Shown: piece after piece, positions 1-7,654 of the stretch
Layout of the letters: every line of letters begins with the position of its first letter
Numbering within the stretch: the first letter of the stretch is position 1
From: a bacterium 1xD42-87
GTDB lineage: Bacteria > Bacillota > Clostridia > Lachnospirales > Lachnospiraceae
Assembly: GCA_003611805.1 (NCBI GenBank)
Contig: RAYM01000019.1
Location: 1-63,828, forward strand
Direction: 5' to 3'
Length of the DNA: 63,828 nucleotides
The notes under the pieces: generated by a model
What the model saw: the letters and a program-made list of their open reading frames with translations, nothing else
Database searches by the model: none
Told to the model about the DNA's origin: nothing
Made by a program: the position numbers and the translations under genes

Positions 1-87
1 ACAAGCATTGGATGATCTGTCTGGAAACCTAAAAATTTTATAAAAACCGTGCTGAACAGTACCGAATAATACTTTTTTGGAGAAGCC

Positions 88-609
88 TCAGAGCTTCTTC
101 GGTTCCGAATAATCCACTCCGAAAGTATCGACAGTAACCGTCTGCATTACCTGATCTTCCAGCGGTCTGTCCTCATAATCGGTGGCTGTCTCAGCGATCC
201 GATTCACCACTTCCATACCTTCGATCACTTTCCCAAACGCCGCATAAGCGCCGTCTAAGTGAGGGCTTGTCTTGTGCATAATGAAAAACTGGCTGCCTGC
301 GGAATCGGGCTGCATACTTCTCGCCATGGAGAGGACGCCCTCCGTGTGTTTTAAGTCATTTTCAAAGCCGTTCTGCCTGAATTCGCCCTTGATGGAATAG
401 CCGGGGCCGCCCATGCCGGTGCCCTCCGGGTCGCCGCCCTGGATCATAAAGCCCTTGATAACCCGGTGGAAGAGTAGTTCGTCATAGAAGTTTTTCTGAA
501 TCAGGCTGATAAAGTTGTTGACGGAAATGGGTGCGATTTCGGGGTACAATTCCGCCTTGATGACGTCACCGTTTGCCATGGTAAAAGTTACGATTGGATT
601 TTGTGCCAT
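88..609 (-). CDS. Cyclophilin-type peptidyl-prolyl cis-trans isomerase
   Basis: A 173-residue single-domain cyclophilin that catalyses cis-trans isomerisation of X-Pro bonds, probably in the cytosol because no signal peptide or membrane segment is visible. The family core is clear: the FHRVIKGFMIQGGDP segment (catalytic Arg near residue 49), then GGPGYSIKGEF, the active-site SMARSMQPDSAGSQFFI stretch and LDGAYAAFGKV. The length is normal for a bacterial PpiB. The ATG at 609 follows an AAGGAAA-type ribosome site on the minus strand. It is divergent from the acetyltransferase gene, about 110 bp away. Family assignment is secure; the in vivo substrate is unknown. Confidence 0.95.
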   Translation of the reverse strand: MAQNPIVTFTMANGDVIKAELYPEIAPISVNNFISLIQKNFYDELLFHRVIKGFMIQGGDPEGTGMGGPGYSIKGEFRQNGFENDLKHTEGVLSMARSMQPDSAGSQFFIMHKTSPHLDGAYAAFGKVIEGMEVVNRIAETATDYEDRPLEDQVMQTVTVDTFGVDYSEPKKL

Positions 610-717
610 ATAAAATTTCCTTTCCTAATTGCAAGATTGATAGTAAACTTAAATTCTATTAAACAAAATACCATAGAAAGTCGTATAAGTCAAAAACTGG
701 TACGAGAAGGCTGTTTT

Positions 718-1599
718 ATGCTGAGAGAAATCTGTTTTCAATTGGATAAAGGGACTGCGGACGCATTGAACGGAAGAATGGAGTCTGTGCTGGCTGATCT
801 GGCTGCTCATGGAATCAGGGTAAGTGGTCTGCGTGGATGTGAAAAATGTATCGTTAACGCGCATGAGAAGCGGTGTGGTGACAGTACAGCCGGTGCAGAT
901 CAGGAGAAGACAATATATATTGCAGATCAGGTGCAGGTTTACACAGCGCTGAAAGAGAAAGGCTGCTATGTGCTGCCCTATCTGCACGATCACAATCGGG
1001 GAACATCCTTTCCTGACGCGCTCTATGCGGTGGAAAAGCTGGAGGAGATGGACGAGGAGTCTTTTGAGCTGGCATACCGCCGTCTTGCCGGGCTGCCTTG
1101 GAAAATTCTCAACACAGAACGATGCATTGTGCGGGAGACGACGGTGGAGGATGTGGACAGTTTTTACCGAATTTATGCGGAGCCTTCGATTACTGCATAC
1201 ACGGAAAATCTTTTTGCGGACAGGGACGAGGAGATCGCCTATACAAAAGACTATATAGAAAAGGTGTATGCCTTTTACGGGTACGGCATGTGGACGGTGC
1301 TTGAGCGGCAGAGCGGCGAGGTGATTGGCAGGGCGGGCGTCAGCTGGCGGGAAGGGTATAACTTGCCGGAGCTTGGCTTTGTGTTCGGCGTGCCGTGGCA
1401 GGGGCGGGGGTACGCGTACGAGGTGTGCGGCGCGATTCTTGCATACGCGCGGGACGAACTTTTGATGGAGCGGGTGCAGGCGCTCGTACAGCCGGGGAAT
1501 GAGAGGTCGCTGCAATTGTGTGAAAGGCTTGGGTTTGTATTGGCAGGGGAGACAGTGCTTGATAGGGAGAGACATGTGCTTCTGGTGAAGAAATTGTGA
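718..1599 (+). CDS. GNAT N-acetyltransferase with an extra N-terminal domain
   Basis: A 293-residue protein with two parts. Residues about 140-293 form a GNAT domain of the RimJ/RimL type that transfers acetyl from acetyl-CoA. It shows RCIVRETTVEDVDSFY at its start, the acetyl-CoA loop in VPWQGRGYAYE, and the closing NERSLQLCERLGF motif. Residues 1-135 are a separate domain with a CEKC pair and a stretch (IYIADQVQVYTALKEKGCYVLPYLH) that looks like a Rossmann or HAD-like half; its role is unknown. The ATG at 718 is chosen because GAGAAGG sits just upstream. An in-frame start at 601 would overlap the divergent cyclophilin start and lacks a ribosome site. The substrate cannot be read from sequence. 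Confidence 0.85.
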   Translation: MLREICFQLDKGTADALNGRMESVLADLAAHGIRVSGLRGCEKCIVNAHEKRCGDSTAGADQEKTIYIADQVQVYTALKEKGCYVLPYLHDHNRGTSFPDALYAVEKLEEMDEESFELAYRRLAGLPWKILNTERCIVRETTVEDVDSFYRIYAEPSITAYTENLFADRDEEIAYTKDYIEKVYAFYGYGMWTVLERQSGEVIGRAGVSWREGYNLPELGFVFGVPWQGRGYAYEVCGAILAYARDELLMERVQALVQPGNERSLQLCERLGFVLAGETVLDRERHVLLVKKL

Positions 1600-2196
1600 T
1601 GTCTGCCTGCATTTTGGCATTCTTAAAGAGGAAAGCCTACAATGATATAATTTGACTTGGACGTCAAAAGGTAATTTAAGAAGCTGACGGCAGCGTAATG
1701 TTTGTTGAGCTTCATTAAACAATTATATATTGCCTCAGAAATAAACTAAACTTTGCAAAAGAATGGTGCGGAGGAACTTTCAGGAATAGAAGAGATGGAG
1801 TTTTTGAATCAGGAGATGTTATTTCCAGAAGGCATTAATAATAGATTGGTTGAACTTGGATATAACAGAGATATTGACAGCGTTGACTGTAAAATTGATT
1901 TTCTGCGCAAACAGTTTCAAAAAAATAAGGTAGAACCGCGTGTAAGTGATGTGGCATTAAAAAATTGGATGACAAAAGCTGCCCCCACAAGTGATGTGAT
2001 ATGTTGTGAACTGTAGATATAAACATTCCGGCAAACGCAGTATTTTAGCGGAAATGCGCATCTGCAAAAATACAACATATGCGGCTGGCTCATTTGTGGT
2101 GAAATGGAAACTTGCAGATGTTGTGGTAAAGGAAGAAGGTGATATTTCTTTTATTCGTATCTGTAAACAGTTTAACACGAAGAAAGGCGGCTGTAT
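1600..2196. other. Low-information junction between the core genome and a mobile element
   Basis: About 600 bases with no intact recognisable gene. It contains the short fragment at 1753-2016 and a further open stretch to 2196 that does not resemble a known family. The region probably includes the left junction of the element that carries tnpV, but no convincing att direct repeat was found by eye against the sequence after the recombinase gene (7520-7660). Confidence 0.4.
1753..2016 (+). pseudogene. Probable N-terminal fragment of a hypothetical protein
   Basis: An open frame of 87 codons from a TTG, rich in charged helical sequence (EGINNRLVELGYNRDIDSV, then SDVALKNWMTKAAPTSD). From memory, this resembles the start of a longer Lachnospiraceae protein in which the same helical segment continues into a larger domain. 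Here it stops abruptly after AAPTSD with an unrelated tail (VICCEL). The start is uncertain and no ribosome site is convincing. It is best read as a gene cut off when neighbouring mobile DNA arrived. A short intact small protein is the alternative. Confidence 0.35.
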
Positions 2197-2550
2197 ATGG
2201 AAATTACATATCATTGGGAAGGCGACTATCTGATTCCCAACCTCAAACTTTCGGATACAACGGAGTATCAGATTGGGAAGTATGGAAGAATGAGGAAACG
2301 TTTTTTAGAAGAAAACCACAGGGGCATTTATTCGTATATGATTCTGTCGGAAACCTTATGGAAGCATCTTGCAGAGATTGATGAAGAATGTAATGAGATG
2401 ATGGACAGGCTTGTGGGGCAGATGGCAAAGAAAGAGGGCGTAACGGAGCAGTTAAAATCCGATGACTGGCTTTGCTGGCTTCAGAAGATGAACAGCATCA
2501 GGAGCAGGGCGGAGGAAGTAGTGCTACACGATCTGATATATTCCCTTTAG
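2197..2550 (+). CDS. tnpV: TnpV-family transposon protein
   Basis: A 117-residue small, acidic, mostly helical protein matching the TnpV family found in Tn4451-like and related Clostridia elements. Diagnostic stretches are the opening MEITYHWEGDYLIPNLKL, then GKYGRMRKRFLEE, and the end MNSIRSRAEEVVLHDLIYSL. Its biochemical role is not established; it accompanies the recombinase in these elements. The ATG follows AAGGCGG. It is separated from the other element genes by the 2573-2705 hairpin region. Confidence 0.8.
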   Translation: MEITYHWEGDYLIPNLKLSDTTEYQIGKYGRMRKRFLEENHRGIYSYMILSETLWKHLAEIDEECNEMMDRLVGQMAKKEGVTEQLKSDDWLCWLQKMNSIRSRAEEVVLHDLIYSL

Positions 2551-2572
2551 TTTTATTCTGGCTTTAAGTTTT

Positions 2573-2654
2573 GTAGCATGAGGCGCAGATGATGTCAAGA
2601 CACCAGCTCCGCCTCGCCTGCGGCGGTCTTGACATCATCTGCGTCTCATGCTAC
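2573..2654. repeat. Long inverted repeat (29-bp arms)
   Basis: Arms 2573-2601 and 2626-2654 are complementary over 29 bp with one G-T wobble, around a 24-base GC-rich loop. It is far longer than a normal terminator stem and no T-run follows, so simple termination of tnpV is not a full explanation. Candidate roles are an origin of transfer or nick-site structure, a recombination or regulatory site, or a structured RNA at the 3' end of tnpV. It sits inside the mobile element. Confidence 0.85.
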
Positions 2655-2665
2655 GGGGCGGTTAA

Positions 2666-2705
2666 GGGGGAACAAAGTTCCCCCATTGCATTAAAAATGC
2701 CAATG
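2666..2705. repeat. Two short hairpins beside the long inverted repeat
   Basis: GGGGGAAC (2666-2673) pairs perfectly with GTTCCCCC (2677-2684) around AAA. Directly after it, CATTGCAT and ATGCCAATG pair with one bulge (2684-2705). Together with the 2573-2654 stem this makes a three-stem array in 130 bases, a density typical of transfer origins or regulatory RNA rather than of chance. Function unproven. Confidence 0.6.
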
Positions 2706-2800
2706 GCGATATTTTGGAAAAATCAAAATTGGGGATTGACAGGAATCGAAAAATAGCTTATTATTGACAATAAGAAATGGGTTTTTACCGTACAGTGTTT

Positions 2801-3331
2801 TCACTCAAGCGGGCTGCTCGTTTCTTTTTTTATTGCCAGAATATCATACAGATGCTTCCTGCCATCATTCGCATGACGGACAAGCATACTTGCTGAATAA
2901 ATACTATGTCTTGCTATTTTCCCTGTTTTGTCATCATATACGGGCAATGCAAATCTGATGTTGTAGCGATACCATCCATATACCGCATCTGTTTTGTGCT
3001 TTTCTTTCCGGTTTGCTTCATGTTTTGGATTGGTGGCTATTCTTATAAGTTCAGGAATAGCCTGTGAAGCATTTGCCTTAGCCTTTGCAACGGCGCCTTT
3101 TAAGGCGATACGGCTTTCTGAACTTGCGTATTCATCGGGAAAATCTGCCGAAATATATATTTTTTCAGAAGTTTCCTCAATTTCGTAAAAATCTCCGATA
3201 TACTCTTTCAGGTATTCTTCGACAGCCGTCCAGTCATCCCGCACTTTTGCCTTGAAACGGATATCGTTAATCAGGACTAGCTTTTTACCGTCCGCATCGG
3301 TTATGATATTTACATTCCTGTTTTCAATCAT
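2801..3331 (-). CDS. Polyvalent-protein-associated domain protein (nuclease-like, BECR/LPD type)
   Basis: A 176-residue protein. Its second half (SRIALKGAVAKAKANASQ, then YGWYRYNIRFALPV, and the ending RHLYDILAIKKETSSPLE) resembles a stand-alone domain that otherwise occurs inside large polyvalent proteins of phages and integrative elements, related to barnase/EndoU/colicin-E5-like folds. The closing LYDI-IKKE motif is the strongest sign. The start is the ATG at 3331, eight bases before the upstream gene ends, with AAGGGA upstream. The upstream frame continues to 3466 but that part overlaps the zinc-ribbon gene. Nuclease activity is inferred only. Confidence 0.5.
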   Translation of the reverse strand: MIENRNVNIITDADGKKLVLINDIRFKAKVRDDWTAVEEYLKEYIGDFYEIEETSEKIYISADFPDEYASSESRIALKGAVAKAKANASQAIPELIRIATNPKHEANRKEKHKTDAVYGWYRYNIRFALPVYDDKTGKIARHSIYSASMLVRHANDGRKHLYDILAIKKETSSPLE

Positions 3332-4238
3332 CTCTTTTGTTCCCTTTCTTCTTTCCCCTTGATTTGTAGACATTAAACTGGTTCTTGCACTTCTGGCTGC
3401 AAAACTCATTCCCCTTCCTGCTTGCGACAAAGGCTTTTTTACAATGTTTGCACATACGCATATCACTGTCCTTATCCGTGAGCATGAAGGAGAAGCACAT
3501 CTGCACCATGATTAGCAGTGAATGGAAATCCCATACGATGACGGGCGAATCCTTTTTAAGCGCGATCCGGTAAGCCGGGGATATGCCGCCGAAAGCGGAA
3601 ATGCCCTGACGGTACAGGCTGCGCGTCTGCTCGTCAATCGCATCATAATCCATGTAATAAAGGAAACTTGTCATAAAGGTAAACGCCCAGTCGGTAAATT
3701 CCTTTACAAGCCAGTCGTATCTTTCCGCATATTCCTTCTGCAATCCCATCGCCACAGCCTGCGGCGCATTCCCCATAGCCATCGTGATCGCAATGCCCTC
3801 ACGGTCAGTCACAGACCATCCCGACTCCACACCGTTTTTTCTGAAATCCGGCTTGTCAAAAGGATAGAAATAGGCGAGATAGTCCTCTGTAGGGAGGGAT
3901 TCTTCCTTTATAAAGTGATTTTTGGGAAGATACACCGATTCATAGGTTATAAAGTCCGCAGTTGTCGGCAGGGCGGTCATAAAGCCGAGAAAACCATATT
4001 TTTTGATATAACCAAGTACGGCTTCCTTCAATTTTTCTTCCGGTACTTTGTGCATGGCGGTAAGTCCGACATTTATGGCATCAATGACGAGCTGCTCCGC
4101 TTTCTGCATAGGATGGTACATTTCAGGTTTTGCATCTTTGGAAACCGTTATGTAGAGAATATCGTCACTGCCTGTCTTATATTCATAACTGCTGTACCGA
4201 ATCCACGGTGCGCTGGTATGTTCAAATAAGTTCTTCAT
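3324..4238 (-). CDS. Hypothetical protein with C-terminal zinc ribbon
   Basis: About 304 residues. The last 40 contain a clear four-cysteine zinc ribbon (MCKHCKKAF, then FCSQKCKNQF) followed by a lysine/arginine-rich tail, suggesting nucleic-acid contact. The larger N-terminal part is not recognised; it contains hydrophobic helical stretches such as FTFMTSFLYYMDY. The ATG at 4238 is preferred because GGAG lies upstream; in-frame alternatives are ATG 4259 and GTG 4271. Its 3' end overlaps the next minus-strand gene by 8 bases, so the two are translationally coupled cargo of the element. Confidence 0.6.
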   Translation of the reverse strand: MKNLFEHTSAPWIRYSSYEYKTGSDDILYITVSKDAKPEMYHPMQKAEQLVIDAINVGLTAMHKVPEEKLKEAVLGYIKKYGFLGFMTALPTTADFITYESVYLPKNHFIKEESLPTEDYLAYFYPFDKPDFRKNGVESGWSVTDREGIAITMAMGNAPQAVAMGLQKEYAERYDWLVKEFTDWAFTFMTSFLYYMDYDAIDEQTRSLYRQGISAFGGISPAYRIALKKDSPVIVWDFHSLLIMVQMCFSFMLTDKDSDMRMCKHCKKAFVASRKGNEFCSQKCKNQFNVYKSRGKKKGNKRDD

Positions 4239-4353
4239 AAAAAATCTGCTCCAATCCATCAATCCTGCCACATCATCTGATGTAATATCTTCTATATTAT
4301 AAATGGTTACTTATTATCGGTCAAGCTGTTTGCGGTTTTCTGTCGGGATACAT

Positions 4354-5019
4354 TTATCTTCCCTTTTTTTTCCGTACTCCGTTTTCAAAGAAATATTTTT
4401 CATCAATCGTCATAGGCAGGCTGTTTTCTTTTCGGTATGTAAGTACGTCAGTATAAAGTTTCCGTATCTTTTTCAGAGCAGTTTCCCGAATACCCCTGAT
4501 ATTCCGGTCAGACTGTCCGATACTGTCCGCATACTCTGTTGTGGAATAATTACGCAAAAACAGATAATAGAGCATATTTTTGAGATGTGGCTTTAGTTCC
4601 TTCAATATTTTTGATAAATCCGCATCCGTGACAAGTTCGTGTATTGTTTCGGGATGGTCAAATATGACATCAAGAAAATCGCCCGCAAGCATGAGCCTTC
4701 TTAAAATCATGTCATAGGAAGGGCTGTCGGAAAGGTACAATTCGTATGCGCCCCATTCCAGCGGAACAGCGGAGCGTCCTGCCTCATGGTCTCTTTCTTT
4801 CCGTTCCCTGTTTGCGTCCAGTTTATCCCACCAGTACAGTACATTTTCAAAGTCGGCTTCCGTCCTTGCGCTTTCCTCAATACGCCGGATTGCAAGTGCG
4901 CGGGCTTCACGGTGGAGCATATCCCCATCCGCTTCCGTTATGAAATTCTGCTCCCTGAATGTCGGGAGTTCAGTGTATAGCCGTTTTTCTCCTATTAGTG
5001 AAAGAGTAATTCTTTTCAA
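4354..5019 (-). CDS. Sigma-factor-like DNA-binding protein of a mobile element
   Basis: A 221-residue protein whose C-terminal third holds a sigma region-4-like helix-turn-helix (STTEYADSIGQSDRNIRGIRE, then ALKKIRKLYTDV). Such small sigma-like regulators are common in Clostridia integrative elements, next to the recombinase. The N-terminal part is helical and lacks a clear sigma region 2, so it may be a regulator rather than a true sigma factor. The start is a TTG at 5019 without a convincing ribosome site; an internal ATG at 4920 is possible. It is divergent from tnpW, and the roughly 145-bp gap between them probably holds both promoters. Confidence 0.6.
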   Translation of the reverse strand: MKRITLSLIGEKRLYTELPTFREQNFITEADGDMLHREARALAIRRIEESARTEADFENVLYWWDKLDANRERKERDHEAGRSAVPLEWGAYELYLSDSPSYDMILRRLMLAGDFLDVIFDHPETIHELVTDADLSKILKELKPHLKNMLYYLFLRNYSTTEYADSIGQSDRNIRGIRETALKKIRKLYTDVLTYRKENSLPMTIDEKYFFENGVRKKKGR

Positions 5020-5165
5020 TCAAAAATCAATTACACGAAAGGAGAACGGACTATGGGGGATGGATAAAATAGAAATCCGGTTACTATGTGCGGAAGTCAG
5101 AGAATTTAACAGTTCCACGAACAATTATAAGTGAAATGTGCGTGAAGCGCAAGAAAGGATTGCTA

Positions 5166-5408
5166 ATGGAGGCAGTAAAATTGAATAACGATATGGCGAA
5201 GTCCAGCCCTTCTGCGGCTGGCTTTTTTTGCCGCCGGATTGGCGGGACGCTTTTTAAGGTCAGGGTGTATACGGGTTCAGGATATGCCGACACGCTGGAT
5301 AAAAAAATTCCACGGTTAATTTTGAATGAAATGGTGACAGGCGCAGAAAGTTATGTTAAGATGGATTCACCACAGATGAGCCAGCCGCCGGAAAGGAGTT
5401 CGGAATGA
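5166..5408 (+). CDS. tnpW: TnpW-family small transposon protein
   Basis: An 80-residue protein with the TnpW signature near its middle (FCRRIGGTLFKVRVYT, then DTLDKKIPRLILNEM). TnpW proteins precede large serine recombinases in Tn4451-like elements; their function is not defined. The ATG at 5166 is preceded by AAAGGA; the frame is open from 5088 but earlier starts lack a ribosome site. The stop overlaps the recombinase start by four bases (ATGA), so the two are co-translated. Confidence 0.75.
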   Translation: MEAVKLNNDMAKSSPSAAGFFCRRIGGTLFKVRVYTGSGYADTLDKKIPRLILNEMVTGAESYVKMDSPQMSQPPERSSE

Positions 5409-7378
5409 ACAACAGGACGGCTGGGGACAACAGAATAACAGCTCTTTATGAGCGGCTCTCAAGGGACGATGATCTTGCGGGGGACAGCAACAGCATAGTC
5501 AACCAGAAAAAGATGCTGGAGGATTATGCAAAAAATAACGGGTACACGAACACGGTGCATTTTACGGATGACGGATTTTCCGGCGGCAGTTTTGAAAAAC
5601 CGAGATGGAAGCAGATGTTAAGCCGGATTGAAAACGGCGACATCGGCACAGTCATAGTAAAGGACATGAGCCGTGTCGGGAGGGATTACCTTCAGGTAGG
5701 ATTCTACACGGAGGTATTCTTCCGGGAAAAGGGCGTCCGTTTTATTGCTGTTTCCAATGGTGTTGACAGTGACAACAACACCAGCAGTGAATTCGCCCCT
5801 TTTTTGAATATCATGAACGAATGGTATCTGCGCGATTGCAGCAGGAAGATTACCGCTGTTTTGCGGGCAAAAGGGAAAGAGGGAAAACCAATCACAAGCA
5901 ATCCGCCATACGGATATGTGAAAAGCCCTGATGATAAAAACCTCTGGCTTGTGGATGAAGAAGCGGCGGAGGTTGTGAAAAAGATTTTCCGTCTGACCGT
6001 GGAGGGCATGGGACCGTACCAGATTGCAAAACGGCTTACAGAGGAAAAGATTGAGAAACCGTCCTATTATCAGGCGACAAGACAGAGGGGGAATTTCAAA
6101 ACCATGTGCGATTTTGAAACTCCCTATAACTGGACGGGCGGATCGGTTGTGCGGATACTGGAAAGACCGGAATATATGGGCGACACAGTGAACTTCCGCA
6201 GCCATAAGGAATCCTACAAAGATAAGAAAGCGGTTAAAAACAGCAGTGAGGACATCCTTATTTTTCAGGATACCCATGAACCAATCATAGACCGCAGGAC
6301 TTGGTATCTGGTGCAGGAATTAAGAAAGACGGTGCGGAGAGTGGATACCAGCGGGGAAGGAAGCCTGCTGACCGGAAAGCTCTACTGTGCGGATTGCGGT
6401 GGGAAAATGCACTACCGCAGAAGCACGACAAGGGCGGGCAGGGACTGGCGTGGGATTCCGAACGGGGAAGTCCAGCGTACATCCGCAGGTTTTAATTGCA
6501 GCACCTATAACAGCAGCAGAAAAAAGTATAAACAGGTTTGCTGTTCCCATTCTATAAAAGAGGACACGGTAAAGCAGCTTATCCTTGAAACGATACGATA
6601 TGCCTTAAAAAGCGTCCACATGGACGAGGCGGCATTTATAAAAAGTATGCGGAGTGCATCAGAGGTCAGGGACAAAGGCGAAGTGAAAAAGCTGAAAACA
6701 GACCTTGCGAAAAAAGGGAAGCGCTTTGCAGACCTTGACTTACTGATTAAAAAGGTGTATGAGGACAATGCAATGGGGAAGCTGCCGTACAGACGGTATG
6801 AGATGCTTTCTTCTGATTATGAGAAGGAACAGCAGGAGATTGAAATCGTTATGGAGGAAATCAGAGAAAAACTCACACAGTTTGGAGATGATACGGACAG
6901 GACGGAAGAATTTCTCTCCCTTGTCCATAAGTACACCGACATTCAGGAGCTTACGCCTGCCATCGTCAATGAATTTGTGGACAAAGTGTTGGTACACAAG
7001 ATAGAAGAAACGGACGGCGACCGTATGCAGGAGATTGAGATTTTCTTAAATTATATCGGGAAGGTGGAGCTTCCGGCGCAGGAACTTTCGGAGGAAGAAA
7101 TGGCGGAGGAAGAAAAGAAACGGAAACGCCGCCAGTACAGCAGGGAATACCAGAAAGCCTACCGCAGGAAGCACAGACCGGAGATCCGGCGGCTGATTGA
7201 GGGTGCAAATGCGGCAGAAAAGCAGAAGCAGATAGAGGAAGCCGGACAGGCAGCAGATGAAATCCTGCATACGGACGGCACGGAACAGGTTGCGGCTATG
7301 GTGGCAGGGGAAAACAAGATTATTATAGAAAGCAGCCTTCCGAGCCAAGAGGAAGTGAAGCGTAAGTATGGCAGATAA
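5405..7378 (+). CDS. tnpX: Large serine recombinase (TnpX-like)
   Basis: 657 residues in the standard large-serine-recombinase order. First comes a resolvase domain with catalytic Ser at about residue 19 (YERLSRDD), the VKDMSRVGRDYL segment and the EFAPFLNIMNEWYLRD linker. Then comes a recombinase domain (GYVKSPDDKNLW, WTGGSVVRILERPEYMG) and a zinc ribbon near residue 325 (LYCADCGGKMHYRR, later CCSHSI). A charged coiled coil runs through the C-terminal third. TnpX enzymes excise and integrate elements at sites sharing a GA core. It is about 50 residues shorter than TnpX of Tn4451, but all catalytic parts seem present, so it is probably active. Confidence 0.9.
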   Translation: MNNRTAGDNRITALYERLSRDDDLAGDSNSIVNQKKMLEDYAKNNGYTNTVHFTDDGFSGGSFEKPRWKQMLSRIENGDIGTVIVKDMSRVGRDYLQVGFYTEVFFREKGVRFIAVSNGVDSDNNTSSEFAPFLNIMNEWYLRDCSRKITAVLRAKGKEGKPITSNPPYGYVKSPDDKNLWLVDEEAAEVVKKIFRLTVEGMGPYQIAKRLTEEKIEKPSYYQATRQRGNFKTMCDFETPYNWTGGSVVRILERPEYMGDTVNFRSHKESYKDKKAVKNSSEDILIFQDTHEPIIDRRTWYLVQELRKTVRRVDTSGEGSLLTGKLYCADCGGKMHYRRSTTRAGRDWRGIPNGEVQRTSAGFNCSTYNSSRKKYKQVCCSHSIKEDTVKQLILETIRYALKSVHMDEAAFIKSMRSASEVRDKGEVKKLKTDLAKKGKRFADLDLLIKKVYEDNAMGKLPYRRYEMLSSDYEKEQQEIEIVMEEIREKLTQFGDDTDRTEEFLSLVHKYTDIQELTPAIVNEFVDKVLVHKIEETDGDRMQEIEIFLNYIGKVELPAQELSEEEMAEEEKKRKRRQYSREYQKAYRRKHRPEIRRLIEGANAAEKQKQIEEAGQAADEILHTDGTEQVAAMVAGENKIIIESSLPSQEEVKRKYGR

Positions 7379-7520
7379 TTTTATTAAAAACAACTATGAA
7401 AGTGAGGACTTTTTTATGACAAAAATCACTTTGCTGGAGTTGCGGAGCAGTGACCATAGCTACAGTTCTTATGAACCTTATTGTAACATCTGGGGCCATG
7501 ACTATAAAGTAACTTATTAA
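7368..7520 (+). CDS. Small protein overlapping the recombinase end
   Basis: A 50-codon frame starting at an ATG inside the last codons of the recombinase gene (11-base overlap) and ending at TAA 7518-7520. It encodes an acidic, aromatic-rich peptide with a cysteine near residue 38 and tyrosines close to the end; an internal ATG at codon 17 could be an alternative start. It is not recognised. The overlap arrangement suggests translational coupling, but a chance frame cannot be excluded. Confidence 0.3.
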   Translation: MADNFIKNNYESEDFFMTKITLLELRSSDHSYSSYEPYCNIWGHDYKVTY

Positions 7521-7612
7521 CCAATAGACAGAGAATGGATGAACCAGCATGATGGAAGAAGAATCCTCGGAAAGGATGTTTAGAATTATCCTTCTGTCTA
7601 ATCAAAAAAGAA

Positions 7613-7648
7613 TAAGTCTGTAAGCTGTTTTTCTTGCTTACAAACTTA
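7613..7648 (+). terminator. Hairpin after the recombinase gene
   Basis: Arms 7613-7625 and 7636-7648 (13 bp, one mismatch) enclose a T-rich 10-base loop. It lacks a long T-run after the stem, so it may be a weak terminator or part of the element's right end. Confidence 0.45.
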
Positions 7649-7654
7649 TTATAC

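Larger units (their letters stand above)
2197..7520. mobile_element. Tn4451-type (TnpX recombinase) element, approximate extent
   Basis: tnpV at one side, tnpW overlapping a large serine recombinase at the other, and three minus-strand accessory genes between them are the layout of TnpX-family elements in Clostridia. No relaxase or conjugation gene lies between, so the element is either a minimal mobilisable form that depends on another element's machinery or a remnant. A strong hairpin array sits at 2573-2705. Ends are approximate. The left end should lie before 2197 and the right end between 7378 and about 7660, where a truncated chromosomal-type gene begins. Confidence 0.6.

Noticed and set aside
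649..1722. Long minus-strand frame over the acetyltransferase gene
   Set aside because: It is the antisense shadow of a well-supported GNAT gene and has no protein-like motif.
2006..2233. 75-codon frame overlapping the tnpV start
   Set aside because: Different frame, no recognised motif, and it runs into tnpV, which has clear family similarity.
3522..4229. Plus-strand frame over the zinc-ribbon gene
   Set aside because: The minus-strand gene has a zinc ribbon and coupled neighbours; the plus frame has no recognisable features.
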